The notes under the pieces are model-generated. The model was not told where the DNA came from. It was given only the letters and a program-made list of their open reading frames with translations, and ran no database searches. Both the position numbers and the translations under genes were made by a program. Below, in pieces: positions 36,506 to 46,874 of a stretch of DNA of 64,000 nt. The DNA comes from Bdellovibrionota bacterium. GTDB taxonomy: Bacteria; Bdellovibrionota; Bdellovibrionia; Bdellovibrionales; JAMPXM01. Where the stretch lies: NCBI GenBank assembly GCA_963170185.1, contig CAUJGS010000060.1:1-64000 (forward strand), given 5' to 3'. Numbering within the stretch: the first letter of the stretch is position 1; every line of letters begins with the position of its first letter.

Positions 36506-36871
36506 TTACTCGTCGTCGCCAGAGTCGGCGTTGGTTAAATCATCAAGGTCTTCAGGGTCCGTCGCTTCAACGCGGAAGAGCCATCCGTCGCCGTATGGGT
36601 CTTCAAACAGGAGCTGCGGGTTTTCAACGACAGCCGCATTGATTTCCACCACTTTGCCTTCAACGGGGCTGTAGAGATTGAGCGGGCCGGAATCGGTTTC
36701 GATTTCACCGCAGACTTCGTCGGCTCCGATTTCTTCGCCTTCGGCAGGAAGATTGATCGCCGACACTTCGGTCAGCTCTTCAAGTCCTTCTTCACTGATT
36801 CCGATTGTGACGGAACCGTCTTCTACCTGCAGCCACTCGTACGCGAGAAATGGAATAAATTCGTCTTTCAT
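36506..36871 (-). CDS. GcvH-like (glycine cleavage H-domain) protein lacking the lipoyl lysine
   Basis: This 121-residue acidic protein follows the H-protein fold: VTIGISEEGLEELTEVSAIN, LPAEGEEI, LYSPVEGKVVEINAAVVENP and FEDPYGDGWLFRVE. In H-proteins the lipoyl lysine sits in ES(V/T)KA followed by YSP. Here the stretch reads ETDSGPLNLYSP, so Ser61 occupies the lysine position. It therefore should not carry lipoate. No gcvT or gcvP lies nearby. The C-terminus is an acidic tail (DPEDLDDLTNADSGDDE). It is either a GcvH-derived protein with a new role or a degenerate copy. The fold is well supported; the function is unknown. Confidence 0.7.
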   Translation of the reverse strand: MKDEFIPFLAYEWLQVEDGSVTIGISEEGLEELTEVSAINLPAEGEEIGADEVCGEIETDSGPLNLYSPVEGKVVEINAAVVENPQLLFEDPYGDGWLFRVEATDPEDLDDLTNADSGDDE

Positions 36872-36942
36872 GGCTTAGGAGCTAATCCGGTCCGACCAAA
36901 ATGGTCAATCGCCAACCTTTGACTCTCCGCCGGAGAAATGAA

Positions 36943-36969
36943 AAGGACCGCCCTTGCGGTGCGGTCCTT
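36943..36969 (-). terminator. Rho-independent terminator of glnA
   Basis: On the minus strand the arms AAGGACCGC and GCGGTCCTT are followed by TTTTCATTT, about 65 bases after the glnA stop. Confidence 0.75.
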
Positions 36970-37033
36970 AATGCGCTGCAAATCAAAAAACAAGGCGGTA
37001 CCTTGAGCCGGGTTGGGCCCCGTAGCGCATGAT

Positions 37034-38446
37034 CTAGATATCGAAGTACAGCATGAATTCGTAAGGCGAAGGACGCTGTTGCATTGGGATAACTTCGCGT
37101 GAGTACTTGTAGTCGATCCAAGTGTCTACGAAGTCTTCCGAGAATACATCGCCCTTGCGCAAGAAGGCCGCGCCTTCTTTTAAATTCTCAAGCGCTTTGT
37201 CCAAAGTCGGAGGTACCGACGGAACGTTTGCAAGTTCCTGCGGGCTCAAACCGTAGATGTCTTTGTCGAGTGGATCGCCTGGGTTGATCTTGTTTTGGAT
37301 ACCGTCGATACCCGCCATCAAGAGTGCCGCCAAGCAGAGATAGATGTTCGCCGAAGGATCTGGCGTACGGAACTCGATGCGCTTCGCTTTCGGGCTTGTG
37401 CCTGTGTTTGGAATACGGATCGCAGCCGAACGGTTGCGGTAGCTGTAAGCCAAGCGAACAGGAGCTTCGAAGCCTGGAACAAGACGCTTGTACGAGTTTG
37501 TCGAAGGGTTCGTGATCGCGCACATTGCTGGCGCGTGCTTCAAAATCCCGCCGATGAAGTGCAGAGCCATCTGCGAAAGGCCTGCGTACTTGTCGCCGGC
37601 GAAGAGGTTTTGGCCGTCTTTCCAGAGCGACATGTGGCAGTGCATACCCGAACCGTTGTCACCAAAGATTGGCTTTGGCATGAAGGTCGCTGTTTTGCCG
37701 TGGCGGCGAGCAACGTTCTTTACGATGTATTTGAACCACATCAAGTTGTCGGCTGTTTCGAGCATTTTGTCGAAGCGGAAGTTGATTTCACCCTGACCGG
37801 CGCTTGCAACTTCGTGGTGTTGGCGCTCAACAACCATTCCGACTTTTTCCATTTCCAAACAGATCTCCGTGCGCAGGTCATGGAGAGTGTCGTGTGGCAA
37901 AGCTGGGAAGTAACCTTCTTTAGGGCGTGGCTTGTAGCCAAGGTTTTTGCCTTCGTCGCGGCCCGTGTTCCAGTGCGCTTCATCCGAATCGATTTGGTAG
38001 AAAGCGCCGTTTTGATTTTGTTCGTAACGGATGTCGTCGAAGATGAAGAATTCCGCTTCTGGTCCGAAGTACGCCGTGTCCGCGATCCCGAGAGACTTTA
38101 AGTAAGCGAGAGCTTTTCTGGCGATTTGGCGCGGATCGCGGTTGTAGGGTTCGCCTGTTTCTGGAACGTGAACGTCGCAAAGAAGTGAGAGAGTCGGAAC
38201 TTCCATGAACGGCTCGATGCGAGCGGTCTTTGGATCGGGCTTAATCATCATGTCGGACTCGTGGATATTGCGCCATCCACGGATCGAGCTACCGTCGAAC
38301 ATGAGGCCGTTTTCAAAAACCTCTGGCTCGAGTTGATGAAGGGGAATTGTGAAGTGCTGCCAGAGTCCTGGCATATCGACAAACTTCAAGTCGACCATCT
38401 TCACGCCGTTTTTTTTCGCGAACTCAATTACTTCAACCGGGGACAT
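37034..38446 (-). CDS. glnA: Glutamine synthetase, type I
   Basis: At 470 residues this is the length of the adenylylated GSI-beta type. It starts [20 protein letters not shown] and has FDGSSIRGW, the metal ligands in [25 protein letters not shown], the ATP loop [21 protein letters not shown] and the Glu flap [17 protein letters not shown]. The tyrosine for adenylylation is in [12 protein letters not shown] (Tyr398). It makes glutamine from glutamate and ammonia. glnB starts 102 bases upstream on the same strand, the usual nitrogen-control pairing. Confidence 0.97.
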   Translation of the reverse strand: MSPVEVIEFAKKNGVKMVDLKFVDMPGLWQHFTIPLHQLEPEVFENGLMFDGSSIRGWRNIHESDMMIKPDPKTARIEPFMEVPTLSLLCDVHVPETGEPYNRDPRQIARKALAYLKSLGIADTAYFGPEAEFFIFDDIRYEQNQNGAFYQIDSDEAHWNTGRDEGKNLGYKPRPKEGYFPALPHDTLHDLRTEICLEMEKVGMVVERQHHEVASAGQGEINFRFDKMLETADNLMWFKYIVKNVARRHGKTATFMPKPIFGDNGSGMHCHMSLWKDGQNLFAGDKYAGLSQMALHFIGGILKHAPAMCAITNPSTNSYKRLVPGFEAPVRLAYSYRNRSAAIRIPNTGTSPKAKRIEFRTPDPSANIYLCLAALLMAGIDGIQNKINPGDPLDKDIYGLSPQELANVPSVPPTLDKALENLKEGAAFLRKGDVFSEDFVDTWIDYKYSREVIPMQQRPSPYEFMLYFDI

Positions 38447-38492
38447 AGTCTCTCCTTTTCCTCGGGTCTGGTTCCAGTGCGAGTGGCGGGGA

Positions 38493-38527
38493 TTCCCACA
38501 AGCATTTTTCTTTCACATTTCCCACAA
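38493..38527. repeat. Two direct 9-base repeats upstream of glnA
   Basis: TTCCCACAA occurs at 38493-38501 and again at 38519-38527, 26 bases apart, in the short gap between glnB and glnA. They could bind a nitrogen or transcription regulator. No sigma-54 box is seen. Confidence 0.4.
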
Positions 38528-38547
38528 ACGATCGGCGGTCTGTTTCC

Positions 38548-38898
<351 letters not shown>

Positions 38899-39013
38899 TC
38901 AAATTAGGAGCCACTCACCATCAGAGTCAAAAGAAACTCCGAACAGTGAGAAGGTTTCCCAATCAGTAGAGCTAGGGCTCCCGAAATGGAGCGAGCTGTG
39001 TCATAACCTCGGC

Positions 39014-39562
39014 ATGTCGCAATCGCCGAAAACCATCCAGACGACGAATTTCCTGCCGCCGCAGCAGCGGCTGGTGGACCCACTTTGTCGCGTGGTTTTG
39101 GTGGAACCCCTGATTCCCGAGAATACGGGGAATATCAGCCGAACGTGTGTAGGGACGGGGTCGGAGCTCCACTTGATCGAGCCGTTGGGTTTTGAGCTCA
39201 CGGAATCTCGGGTCAAGCGGGCGGGTCTGGATTACTGGCAGGATCTGGCGATGGATGTTCATCCTGATTTTGCGACGTGGTCGAGCCGGGTTGCCGCCGA
39301 TCATGACCCTAGCCGGGTCTTCTATATCGAGACCTGGGGTGAAACCTCGATTCACGAGGTCCAGTTCCAGCGTGGCGATTGGCTGGTTTTTGGGAAAGAA
39401 ACCGTGGGTCTGAAGGACCAGGCAGAAATAATTGACCCCTCTAGAGTGCTTAAAATCCCGATGCCGGGAAAAGTGCGGAGCCTGAACTTGTCAAACGCCG
39501 TGGCGGTCACAGTGTTTGAGCTTATGCGCCAAACCGGTCGACGGGCCGATGCGGCGCCCTAA
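39014..39562 (+). CDS. trmL: tRNA (cytidine/uridine-34-2'-O)-methyltransferase, SPOUT family
   Basis: This 182-residue protein is counted from the ATG at 39014. The frame is open back to 38852, but that part overlaps glnB. Motifs of the TrmL group are [20 protein letters not shown] (the knot-forming start), [34 protein letters not shown] and the SAM-binding knot [20 protein letters not shown]. It methylates the wobble base of leucine tRNAs. It stands between glnB and secA with its own gap and may be co-transcribed with secA. Confidence 0.9.
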   Translation: MSQSPKTIQTTNFLPPQQRLVDPLCRVVLVEPLIPENTGNISRTCVGTGSELHLIEPLGFELTESRVKRAGLDYWQDLAMDVHPDFATWSSRVAADHDPSRVFYIETWGETSIHEVQFQRGDWLVFGKETVGLKDQAEIIDPSRVLKIPMPGKVRSLNLSNAVAVTVFELMRQTGRRADAAP

Positions 39563-39615
39563 ACCTCCGATTTCTCGGGTGCCTCCCGGGCAATGGAAAA
39601 GGTAGTGTATACGCT

Positions 39616-42327
39616 ATGATCAACGCTGTTCTCACCAAAGTTTTCGGTACGGCTCACGAGCGCGAAATGAAGCGCCTTGGACCAGTTATTTCCCAAATCA
39701 ACAGTCTCGAGCCGCGCTACCAAGCCATGTCGGACTCTGAACTGCAAAATCAGACGGTGCTTTTTAAAGAGCGATTGGCGAAGGGTGAAACTCTCGACGA
39801 CATTTTGCCAGAAGCATTTGCAGTTTGCCGTGAGGCGAGCCGCCGAGTTCTCGGAATGCGGCACTACGATGTTCAGCTCATCGGTGGGATGATTCTTCAC
39901 CGCGGTTCGATTGCCGAAATGAGAACCGGTGAAGGTAAAACTTTGGTGGCGACATTGGCCGCGTACCTAAATGGTCTCGAGGGCAAGGGTGTTCACATCG
40001 TCACGGTGAACGACTATCTCGCTCGCCGTGATGCCGAGTGGATGGGGCGTCTTTACGGATGGCTGGGGCTTACGACGGATGTCATTGTCCACGGTCAGTC
40101 GGAAGACGAAAAAATTCGCGCCTACCGCGCGGACATTTCCTACTGCACGAACAACGAACTCGGTTTTGATTATCTGCGCGACAATATGAAGTTCGACCTA
40201 AGCGAATTCGCTCAACGGCCGCTGAATTTTGCGATTGTCGACGAGTGTGACTCGATCCTGATCGATGAAGCCCGTACGCCGCTGATTATTTCGGGCCCGG
40301 CCGAGGATTCGACCGACAAGTACTACATGATCAACGCGATCATTCCGCATCTGAAGAAAGAACAGCACTTCACGATGGAAGAAAAGTCGCGAACGGTTGC
40401 TCTGACGGAAGAGGGGAACTCGAAAGTCGAAGAGCTTTTGAAAATCGAAAACCTCTACGATCCGCAAAACATCGAACTCATTCACCATGTGTATCAAGGC
40501 CTTAAGGCGCACCACCTCTACCATCTCGACGTCGATTACATGATCAAAGATGGCGAGATCGTGATCGTCGATGAATTCACTGGCCGTTTGATGGAAGGTC
40601 GTCGCTGGAGCGATGGTCTTCACCAGGCGGTTGAAGCCAAAGAAAACGTGAAGGTGAAAAACGAGAACCAAACTCTTGCGACCATCACCTTCCAGAACTA
40701 TTTCCGCATGTACAAAAAACTTGGCGGGATGACGGGTACTGCGGAAACCGAAGCTGTCGAGATGAAGAAAATCTACGGCCTCGACGTTTCGGTGATCCCG
40801 ACCAATCGTCCGATCAAGCGTGTCGACCATGAAGACGTTGTCTTTAAAAATGCCAACGGCAAGTACACGTCCATCGTTCGCGACATCAAAGAATGTCAGG
40901 CGAAAGGTCAGCCGGTTCTGGTCGGTACGGTTTCGATCGAGCGTTCGGAGCTTCTTTCGCAATACCTGAAAAAGGCCGGAGTTCCGCACAAGGTTCTCAA
41001 CGCCAAACACCACGAGCAAGAAGCCGAGATCGTCGCTCAGGCGGGCCGCAAAGGGGCCTGCACGATTGCGACAAACATGGCCGGTCGCGGTACCGACATC
41101 GTTCTTGGTGGAAACGCCGAGTTCATGGCGCGTCAGGTGAACCCGGATACCGAGTCGCCGGAATATCAAGAGGCCTTGAAGAAGTTCAAAGCTCAATGTG
41201 AGAAAGAAAAAGAAGAAGTGATCGCGGCCGGTGGTCTTTACATCATCGGTACCGAACGTCACGAATCTCGTCGTATCGACAACCAGCTTCGCGGTCGTTC
41301 GGGCCGTCAAGGTGACCCGGGTGCTTCGCGCTTCTATCTTGGTCTCGATGACGATCTGATGCGCAAGTTCAACGGTGAACGCGTCAGCAAAATCATGGAC
41401 ATGATGAATGTCCCTGAAGACGAACCGATTACGGCCCGCATGGTTTCGCGCTCGATCGAAGGTGCCCAACGCAAGGTCGAAGGTCATAACTTCGATATTC
41501 GTAAACACTTGATCGATTACGACGACGTCATGAACAAGCAGCGTTCCGCGATCTACGGTCTTCGCCGCGAAGTTCTTCAGGGCGAAAAGATCGACGAGAT
41601 CGTGCGTGAAATGCTTGGTGATCAGGTTTCTTCGATTCTCGATTCACACGTCGATGAACGTTCAAACCGTGGAGATTGGAATCTCGAAGGCTTGCAGGTC
41701 ACTCTTCGCCAGCAATTTGGTGTGGAAGTCGATTTTGGCGACGAGAAGTCGATCAGTGCGGATCAGGTGGTGGAAAAGGTAAAGACCGCGATCTTGGCGG
41801 GCTTGGAATTCCAAAAGACACATCTCGGTCCGTTCTACCTTCAGGTCGCGAAGATGATCTTGCTGCAGACGATTGACCAACGCTGGAAAGAGCATCTTCA
41901 GCGCATGGATCAGATGCGCGAGTGGATCGGACTTCGTGGATACGCTCAGAAGGACCCTCTTGTGGAATACAAACAAGAGGCCTTCCGTATGTTTGGCGAG
42001 ATGAATGGCTTTGTTCGTGGCGAGGCGCTGGAAAAGCTCTTTAAGATTCAGCTCGTTCTGAACTCTCCAGATGCTCCGCAGGGCGATGTCGGTGCTCCAC
42101 CGGAATACGCACAAGAGATGAACGGCGGCGGGGGCAGCAGCCCGGCTCGCCGTCCGGCTCCAGATCAGGTCGCAGAAGCTGAAGAACAGCTAGAGGCGTT
42201 GAAGCCGAAGAAAACACGTCTGACGTTCGGTCCTCCAACGGACGATGGTGGTCCTTCGGGCGGTGGCGGCGGGGGAATATCTCGCGCCGATCGTCGTCGT
42301 ATGGAGCGCGACAAGCGTAGACGGTAA
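39616..42327 (+). CDS. secA: Preprotein translocase ATPase SecA
   Basis: This 903-residue protein has helicase motif [11 protein letters not shown] (about 101-110), motif [22 protein letters not shown], the preprotein cross-linking region, and motifs V-VI in [17 protein letters not shown] and [20 protein letters not shown]. SecA drives proteins through SecYEG. The C-terminal end is Gly/Arg-rich ([20 protein letters not shown]) and lacks the CxCx8C(H/C) zinc motif that many SecA proteins use for SecB binding. This is a known variant. The start ATG has no strong ribosome site but the N-terminus [19 protein letters not shown] is as expected. Confidence 0.97.
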   Translation: MINAVLTKVFGTAHEREMKRLGPVISQINSLEPRYQAMSDSELQNQTVLFKERLAKGETLDDILPEAFAVCREASRRVLGMRHYDVQLIGGMILHRGSIAEMRTGEGKTLVATLAAYLNGLEGKGVHIVTVNDYLARRDAEWMGRLYGWLGLTTDVIVHGQSEDEKIRAYRADISYCTNNELGFDYLRDNMKFDLSEFAQRPLNFAIVDECDSILIDEARTPLIISGPAEDSTDKYYMINAIIPHLKKEQHFTMEEKSRTVALTEEGNSKVEELLKIENLYDPQNIELIHHVYQGLKAHHLYHLDVDYMIKDGEIVIVDEFTGRLMEGRRWSDGLHQAVEAKENVKVKNENQTLATITFQNYFRMYKKLGGMTGTAETEAVEMKKIYGLDVSVIPTNRPIKRVDHEDVVFKNANGKYTSIVRDIKECQAKGQPVLVGTVSIERSELLSQYLKKAGVPHKVLNAKHHEQEAEIVAQAGRKGACTIATNMAGRGTDIVLGGNAEFMARQVNPDTESPEYQEALKKFKAQCEKEKEEVIAAGGLYIIGTERHESRRIDNQLRGRSGRQGDPGASRFYLGLDDDLMRKFNGERVSKIMDMMNVPEDEPITARMVSRSIEGAQRKVEGHNFDIRKHLIDYDDVMNKQRSAIYGLRREVLQGEKIDEIVREMLGDQVSSILDSHVDERSNRGDWNLEGLQVTLRQQFGVEVDFGDEKSISADQVVEKVKTAILAGLEFQKTHLGPFYLQVAKMILLQTIDQRWKEHLQRMDQMREWIGLRGYAQKDPLVEYKQEAFRMFGEMNGFVRGEALEKLFKIQLVLNSPDAPQGDVGAPPEYAQEMNGGGGSSPARRPAPDQVAEAEEQLEALKPKKTRLTFGPPTDDGGPSGGGGGGISRADRRRMERDKRRR

Positions 42328-42329
42328 AT

Positions 42330-43055
42330 ATGGCGACGACACCGACTTGCCCGAAGTGTTCGACTCCGTTGCGGGATGATTACGGCATGGTGACATGCCC
42401 GACTTGTGCGGTCGTTCTCTTTGTGGACATGGAAGGTGTTGCTCACGCGGCCGGTGATGAACCGGAGCCTTCCCAGGAGCCGGCGGATCAAGGCGGCGGT
42501 TTTGATCTCGGAGCTTTTCAGATCCCGACCGAGACACCTAGTGAAAATCAGCAAGCTCCACAGGATCTGGGCGGGCAGCTCCCGACCTTTGATCCACCCC
42601 CAGCTGTGGCACCAGTTGCGGCCCCGGCCTCGTCAGACGAAGCGCCGGTCGAAGACCTCAATATGGAGGCCTTTCTTGGATACGACAGCTCGGGTACGGC
42701 GGGTGGCGATTCGTCTCAAACTGATCCAAACGACCCGTTGGGAATATCGGCCTATGCCAATAGCGAACTGAGTTCGGCCAAGGACGGGTCTTTGGTCGTG
42801 ACCGTGACGATTTCCGGAATCGACACGAAAGATCTGCGCACTGAAATCCGACAAGCATTACAGGACTCGCGTTTCGGCTGGGATGCGAGCGCCGTGATGT
42901 CGACGATTCGTGGAGGGATGTTGCGCCTAGAGCGCATAAGTCCGGTGAAGGCCACGATCGTCATTAATCGAATCAAGAACCTCGCGGTTCAGATTCGGTG
43001 GGAGCAAAGTGCGATTACGGAACTTGATATCTCAGAGTCCGATTCGGCCACGTGA
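42330..43055 (+). CDS. Zinc-ribbon protein of unknown function
   Basis: This 241-residue protein starts 2 bases after the secA stop. The N-terminus has a zinc ribbon with CPKC at 7-10 and CPTC at 23-26. A Pro/Gln/Asp-rich linker (about 45-140) follows, then a C-terminal folded domain (about 145-241): SLVVTVTISGIDTKDLRTEI, GMLRLERISPVKATIVINRI and KNLAVQIRWEQSAI. The domain is not one I recognise. Co-translation with secA suggests some link to export or simply shared transcription. The next gene overlaps its 3' end by 47 bases. Confidence 0.65.
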   Translation: MATTPTCPKCSTPLRDDYGMVTCPTCAVVLFVDMEGVAHAAGDEPEPSQEPADQGGGFDLGAFQIPTETPSENQQAPQDLGGQLPTFDPPPAVAPVAAPASSDEAPVEDLNMEAFLGYDSSGTAGGDSSQTDPNDPLGISAYANSELSSAKDGSLVVTVTISGIDTKDLRTEIRQALQDSRFGWDASAVMSTIRGGMLRLERISPVKATIVINRIKNLAVQIRWEQSAITELDISESDSAT

Positions 43056-43635
43056 GTTTTCTAAACTCACGCCTGCTGCCATGGGTTTCATCCTTGCGTT
43101 CGTCGCCGTTCTTTCGTCGCCGAAAGCAATAGCAAGCGCCCCTAAAGCTGAGAAGGCGGAAAAACCCAAGCCCGCCATGCACACGGAAAAAAAATGTCGT
43201 TGGACAGAGCACGAGTCTCGGTTGACGAGTTTCGCGACCAAGATTCGTAGTCTCGAAAAAGAGATCTCGGATCTCATCGAACACAAAAAGAGCCTCGATA
43301 ACCCAGAGCGGGTGAGACTGGTCACTCAGCAAATCTCTTTTAAGTATAGCGATCTCTCGAAGGTGATCCGCGACTACGAAGAAGAGCGTTTGCATGTTCG
43401 CTTTCAGCATCCGGATCGCGATCGCGAAGAAGAGCGGCGTTACCAGGCGGTGCGTTTAAAGTCGCTAGAGGAAATCGAAGACGCCTTTGGGCTCGATGGT
43501 CGTCTGGATCGTCTTCGCCAACAGGTGAAGATCGTGTACCCGATCGCCGTTCCGCAGCCGTTGATTCAGATTCGTGCGCCAGCCTCTGTCCAAGAGGATG
43601 AAGACATGCCCGAGCGCATTCACCTGGTGAAGTAG
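43009..43635 (+). CDS. Small exported coiled-coil protein of unknown function
   Basis: This 208-residue protein is counted from a GTG at 43009 with GGGAG upstream. An ATG at 43081 is an alternative. An N-terminal hydrophobic signal (GFILAFVAVLSSPKAIASA) is followed by a Lys/Ala stretch and a helical, charged part (HESRLTSFATKIRSLEKEIS; LVTQQISFKYSDLSKVIRDY) likely to form a coiled coil. A single Cys (KKCRW) is near the start of the mature part. No family is recognised. It overlaps the upstream zinc-ribbon gene, so it belongs to the secA operon. Confidence 0.55.
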   Translation: MRLRNLISQSPIRPREFSKLTPAAMGFILAFVAVLSSPKAIASAPKAEKAEKPKPAMHTEKKCRWTEHESRLTSFATKIRSLEKEISDLIEHKKSLDNPERVRLVTQQISFKYSDLSKVIRDYEEERLHVRFQHPDRDREEERRYQAVRLKSLEEIEDAFGLDGRLDRLRQQVKIVYPIAVPQPLIQIRAPASVQEDEDMPERIHLVK

Positions 43636-43673
43636 GCGCACAGAATTCATTTTCGTAAAATTGAAATCGAGAT

Positions 43674-44144
43674 TTAGCGAGCCGTTCCGCCTTGGGATTT
43701 TTGTTCGAGGATGACGGGGCCCTCTTCTTCGTCGTCGACTGGAACAAATCGTTGGATCTCGTACTGTTTATTGACGCTCGAGTAGTCGACACGCTCGCGC
43801 TCTTCGGCCTCACGATTTTTGATTTCGTTGATTTGATCCTGTTGATCTGCGCTAACAGCTGGCAGCTGCTTTGGTCCGACGTAGGTCGAAACACCTTCAA
43901 AGAAATGGACTTCGCGAACGGTTTTCCCATCCGGATGATCATGCAGGTTGTAGGTCCATCGGTCGACGCTCTGTTTGCGATCACGGTTTGACGGGTTGCC
44001 GGCCACGCTGAGCACCTGCTCTTTCGACATGCCGACCTTCACCTGCTCGAACTCGCGGTAGCGAGGGGTCTGGCATGCGCTTAAGAAGAGCGAAAGCCAA
44101 ACAACTGAGAGGCATAGGAAATAGCTCTTTGAGCGACCCATCAT
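43674..44144 (-). CDS. BamE/SmpA-OmlA-like lipoprotein
   Basis: This 156-residue protein has a signal ending LFLSAC (Cys24). The mature part has the BamE signature EFEQVKVGMSKEQVLSVAGN followed by PSNRDRKQSVDRWTYNL and VREVHFFEGV. BamE is a small part of the outer-membrane beta-barrel assembly machine. This one has an extra C-terminal stretch of about 60 residues, highly charged (QINEIKNREAEERERVDYSS), so it may be a BamE-domain relative. It lies 66 bases after the acyl-CoA ligase gene and has the weak palindrome at 44208 upstream. Confidence 0.7.
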   Translation of the reverse strand: MMGRSKSYFLCLSVVWLSLFLSACQTPRYREFEQVKVGMSKEQVLSVAGNPSNRDRKQSVDRWTYNLHDHPDGKTVREVHFFEGVSTYVGPKQLPAVSADQQDQINEIKNREAEERERVDYSSVNKQYEIQRFVPVDDEEEGPVILEQKSQGGTAR

Positions 44145-44207
44145 CCCTCTAGCGTACAGTGAATCAGACTGAGATTCACCTCGACCTTCGTCGGAAGCGT
44201 GCTCGTT

Positions 44208-44222
44208 GTCTCAAATCGAGAC
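44208..44222. promoter_or_regulatory. Imperfect palindrome GTCTCA-AAT-CGAGAC (site E)
   Basis: One mismatch from the GTCTCA-N3-TGAGAC family. It overlaps the ligase stop codon and lies 63 bases before the BamE-like start (minus strand). It may be chance. Confidence 0.3.
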
Positions 44223-45776
44223 GAGGTTTAGGCGTAATTCGCGCTTGAGGATCTTTCCGGAGTCCCCCTTTGGGAGATCTTGGAAGAACTGCACCCTTTT
44301 TGGGATCTTGTACTTCGCGAGCTTGTCCGCGCAGAAGCGAATAACCTCGTCTTCCGTGAGTGTCGTACCGGCGACAACACTGACGCAGGCGCAGCCGACC
44401 TCGCCCCATTTCGCGTCGGGCACGCCAATGACAGCGACCTCGCGGATCGCAGGAAGCTGGCTTAAGACGCGTTCGACTTCCACGGGGTACACGTTTTCTC
44501 CGCCAGAAATGAACATGTCCTTCTTGCGGCCTGCGACGTAGAAGTAGCCTTCTTCGTCAAAGCGCACGAGGTCGCCGGTATGAAACCATCCATCGACGAT
44601 CGACTCTTTTGTCGCCTTCTCGTTTTTCCAGTAGCCAGGCGTGCAGACCGGGCCCGAGAGCAGCAGTTCGCCGATTTCGCCCGGCCCAACCTCTTTACCG
44701 TGGTCGTCGACGACTTTGGTGCTGATGTAGAAATTCGGAAAACCGATGGACCCGATTTTTCGAATCGCGTCGGTTTCGTTGAGCGAAAACACGTTTGGTC
44801 CAAACTCGGTGAGTCCGAACCCCTGACGGATAGGAACGCCCTTTTCCTGCCAGGTTTTGATGAGTTCGATCGACATGGGCTCGCCGCCAACAATGGCATA
44901 GCGAACTTTGGCGAGTTGCACGTCGTGGAAGCGGCGGCTATGTGCCATCATCTCCATCGTTGTCGGAACGCCAAAGAGAATCGTGGCGCCTTCTTTTTCA
45001 CAAAGCTCGAGAATGCGATCGGCATCGAACTTTTTCATCAGCACAATGCGTGCTCCGCGATGCAGGAACGGTGTCAGCAAAACGTTCCAGCCGCCAGTGT
45101 GGAAAAAGGGAAGGAAGCTTACGAACACGTCGGATTGCGAAAGGTTGAGTCGCAACGTGGTGTTGATCGAGTTCCAGTGAAGCATCTTTGGCGTGATGCA
45201 CGCGCCCTTCGGCGCGCCCGTGGTTCCCGACGTATAGAGAATCATGCAGGGTTCGTTGGTCTCTGCAAGCAAGGGCAGATGCCAGGTCGAAGTTTTGTAG
45301 GAAAGCACTGTTTGGTTTTCCGGGCTCGATGCGCGGAAGCTTTCGAGTTCGGTCTGAACGCGGGCGGTAAAGTCTTCGAAGAGGACGGTGTTCTTGGGTC
45401 GTGCCTCGTTTGAGACGCTTTCTAGAACGGAAAGAAAGTTCTTTTGTACGAAGAGGGCCTGCGAGGCGGAGTCTTCGAGGATGTGTTCAACTTCGCGACC
45501 AGTGAGTCGGAAGTTCACTGGGACCAGCATCGCTCCTGCGCGTAGGCAGCCGAAGAAAAGGGGGACGGCCTCGATCTCGTTGGTCGCGAGCATCGCAACC
45601 CGAGATCCCTTGGTGACACCGTATTCCTTTGAGAGCGTGTGAGCGAGGCGGCAGCTCAGGTAATAGAGCTCGCGATAGGTCAGAGATTTTCCAGAATCGG
45701 CATCCTGGATCGTGACATTTTGTGGAGCGAGTCGCGCCCAGTGTCTCAGCCAATCAAAATCGCCGAGTTCGTTCAT
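44211..45776 (-). CDS. Acyl-CoA synthetase (AMP-forming, FadD-like)
   Basis: This 521-residue ANL enzyme has A3 LYTSGTTGAPKGACITPKML, A5 QGFGLTEFGPN, A7 GWFHTGDLVRFDEEGYFYVA, A8 RKKDMFISGGENVYPVEVE and A10 LPKGDSGKILKREL. It should activate a medium- or long-chain acid to an acyl-CoA. It is the last gene of a five-gene minus-strand operon with an SDR, two alpha/beta hydrolases and a KAS III homologue, and 39 bases separate it from the latter. It differs from the ligase at 18756, which has a shorter A8 loop and a different A10. Confidence 0.85.
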   Translation of the reverse strand: MNELGDFDWLRHWARLAPQNVTIQDADSGKSLTYRELYYLSCRLAHTLSKEYGVTKGSRVAMLATNEIEAVPLFFGCLRAGAMLVPVNFRLTGREVEHILEDSASQALFVQKNFLSVLESVSNEARPKNTVLFEDFTARVQTELESFRASSPENQTVLSYKTSTWHLPLLAETNEPCMILYTSGTTGAPKGACITPKMLHWNSINTTLRLNLSQSDVFVSFLPFFHTGGWNVLLTPFLHRGARIVLMKKFDADRILELCEKEGATILFGVPTTMEMMAHSRRFHDVQLAKVRYAIVGGEPMSIELIKTWQEKGVPIRQGFGLTEFGPNVFSLNETDAIRKIGSIGFPNFYISTKVVDDHGKEVGPGEIGELLLSGPVCTPGYWKNEKATKESIVDGWFHTGDLVRFDEEGYFYVAGRKKDMFISGGENVYPVEVERVLSQLPAIREVAVIGVPDAKWGEVGCACVSVVAGTTLTEDEVIRFCADKLAKYKIPKRVQFFQDLPKGDSGKILKRELRLNLVSI

Positions 45777-45815
45777 TTCCCCAAGCTCCTCTTCGGTGTC
45801 TTTCCGTCTATCTTT

Positions 45816-46847
45816 CTAGGTATCGTAACCCCATCGCATTGCCATTGCGGACATCGACATTCCACCGCCTGAACCGAGTACCATGACAAGATCGCCCTTT
45901 TTAAGTTTGTGCTGGCGAGCTGCATCCGCAATCGCCATCGGAATGCAGGCGCTGCCCGTGTACCCAAAGCGATCCATGATATTGTGCGCTTTCTCAAGTG
46001 GTGCGCCAAGCTTTCCCATGGTTTCGACAATTGAGCCGATATTGATTTGTGTGAAGAAGAAGTGGTCGACATCGCCCACCGACTTTCCAATGCGATCCAA
46101 AATCGCGTTGGTCAGTTCGGGCCAAATGCGGCCGTTGGTTTCTGGTGGAATGCGCTTGGTGAACTGAAGGAGATGCATGCGTTTACCAAGGGTCTCTTCG
46201 GAAATCGGGAACTTGGTTCCGCCTGCATAGATGCCCATGTAGTCATGGTACTGACCGTCGGTCGCAAGCTGCGAAGCAAGGATTCCGGTTTCCGAGTCTT
46301 GTGCGCGACCGATAACCGCGGCGCCCGCACCGTCGGCGAAAACCGAGGTGACTTTGTGATCGGTCCAATCGAAATACTTCGACATTCCATAGGCGCCAAC
46401 AACCAAGATGTTTTGGTAGCGCTCATCGGCCACCAGGTACTTGGAGGCGACATCTGTCGCTGTCACAAAGCCCGCGCACGCCGTATTGAGATCAAATGTG
46501 CCGGCTCGGGTCGCTTGCAGTTTGTACTGAACGACCGCGGCGGTAGATGGTGAAACATAGTCGGGTGTATCGGTCGCGATGAGAATGAGATCGAGGTCTT
46601 TTGCTGTGACGCCAGCGTTTTTCATCGCCTCTTCCGCCGCCGGGATGATCAGATCCGATGTCGCTTGCTCGGGAAGCATGAAGTGGCGTTGTTTGATATT
46701 GCGCTGCTGAAGCAAGAAGGTGTTGATGTCGCGATCGTACTTCTTGTTGAAGAACTCGTTTTCCACGAGATTGGGAGGGGCATAGAGCCCCATTCCCTTG
46801 ATCACGGCTTTGGGTGCGGAACTAGCGGCGTGCGTACTAACGGACAT
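45816..46847 (-). CDS. KAS III (FabH)-like ketoacyl synthase without active-site His and Asn
   Basis: This 343-residue protein has the thiolase fold. The nucleophile is present in FDLNTACAGFVTA (Cys124). In FabH the other catalytic residues lie in HQAN and GNTSAAS. Here the first reads FFFTQINIG (Thr266 in place of His) and the second FGYTGSACIP (Tyr296 in place of Asn). Without His and Asn, decarboxylative condensation is not expected, so it may transfer acyl groups, condense without decarboxylation or use other residues. The C-terminal glycine loop GSGGGMSMSAMAMRWG is normal. It sits between the alpha/beta hydrolases and the acyl-CoA ligase. Confidence 0.75.
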   Translation of the reverse strand: MSVSTHAASSAPKAVIKGMGLYAPPNLVENEFFNKKYDRDINTFLLQQRNIKQRHFMLPEQATSDLIIPAAEEAMKNAGVTAKDLDLILIATDTPDYVSPSTAAVVQYKLQATRAGTFDLNTACAGFVTATDVASKYLVADERYQNILVVGAYGMSKYFDWTDHKVTSVFADGAGAAVIGRAQDSETGILASQLATDGQYHDYMGIYAGGTKFPISEETLGKRMHLLQFTKRIPPETNGRIWPELTNAILDRIGKSVGDVDHFFFTQINIGSIVETMGKLGAPLEKAHNIMDRFGYTGSACIPMAIADAARQHKLKKGDLVMVLGSGGGMSMSAMAMRWGYDT

Positions 46848-46874
46848 GATTCATCCTTGATAACAAGCCCGTCT

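Noticed and set aside
40198-41508. 436-residue antisense open frame inside secA
   Set aside because: It lies wholly opposite a highly conserved gene and has the composition of a codon-bias shadow.
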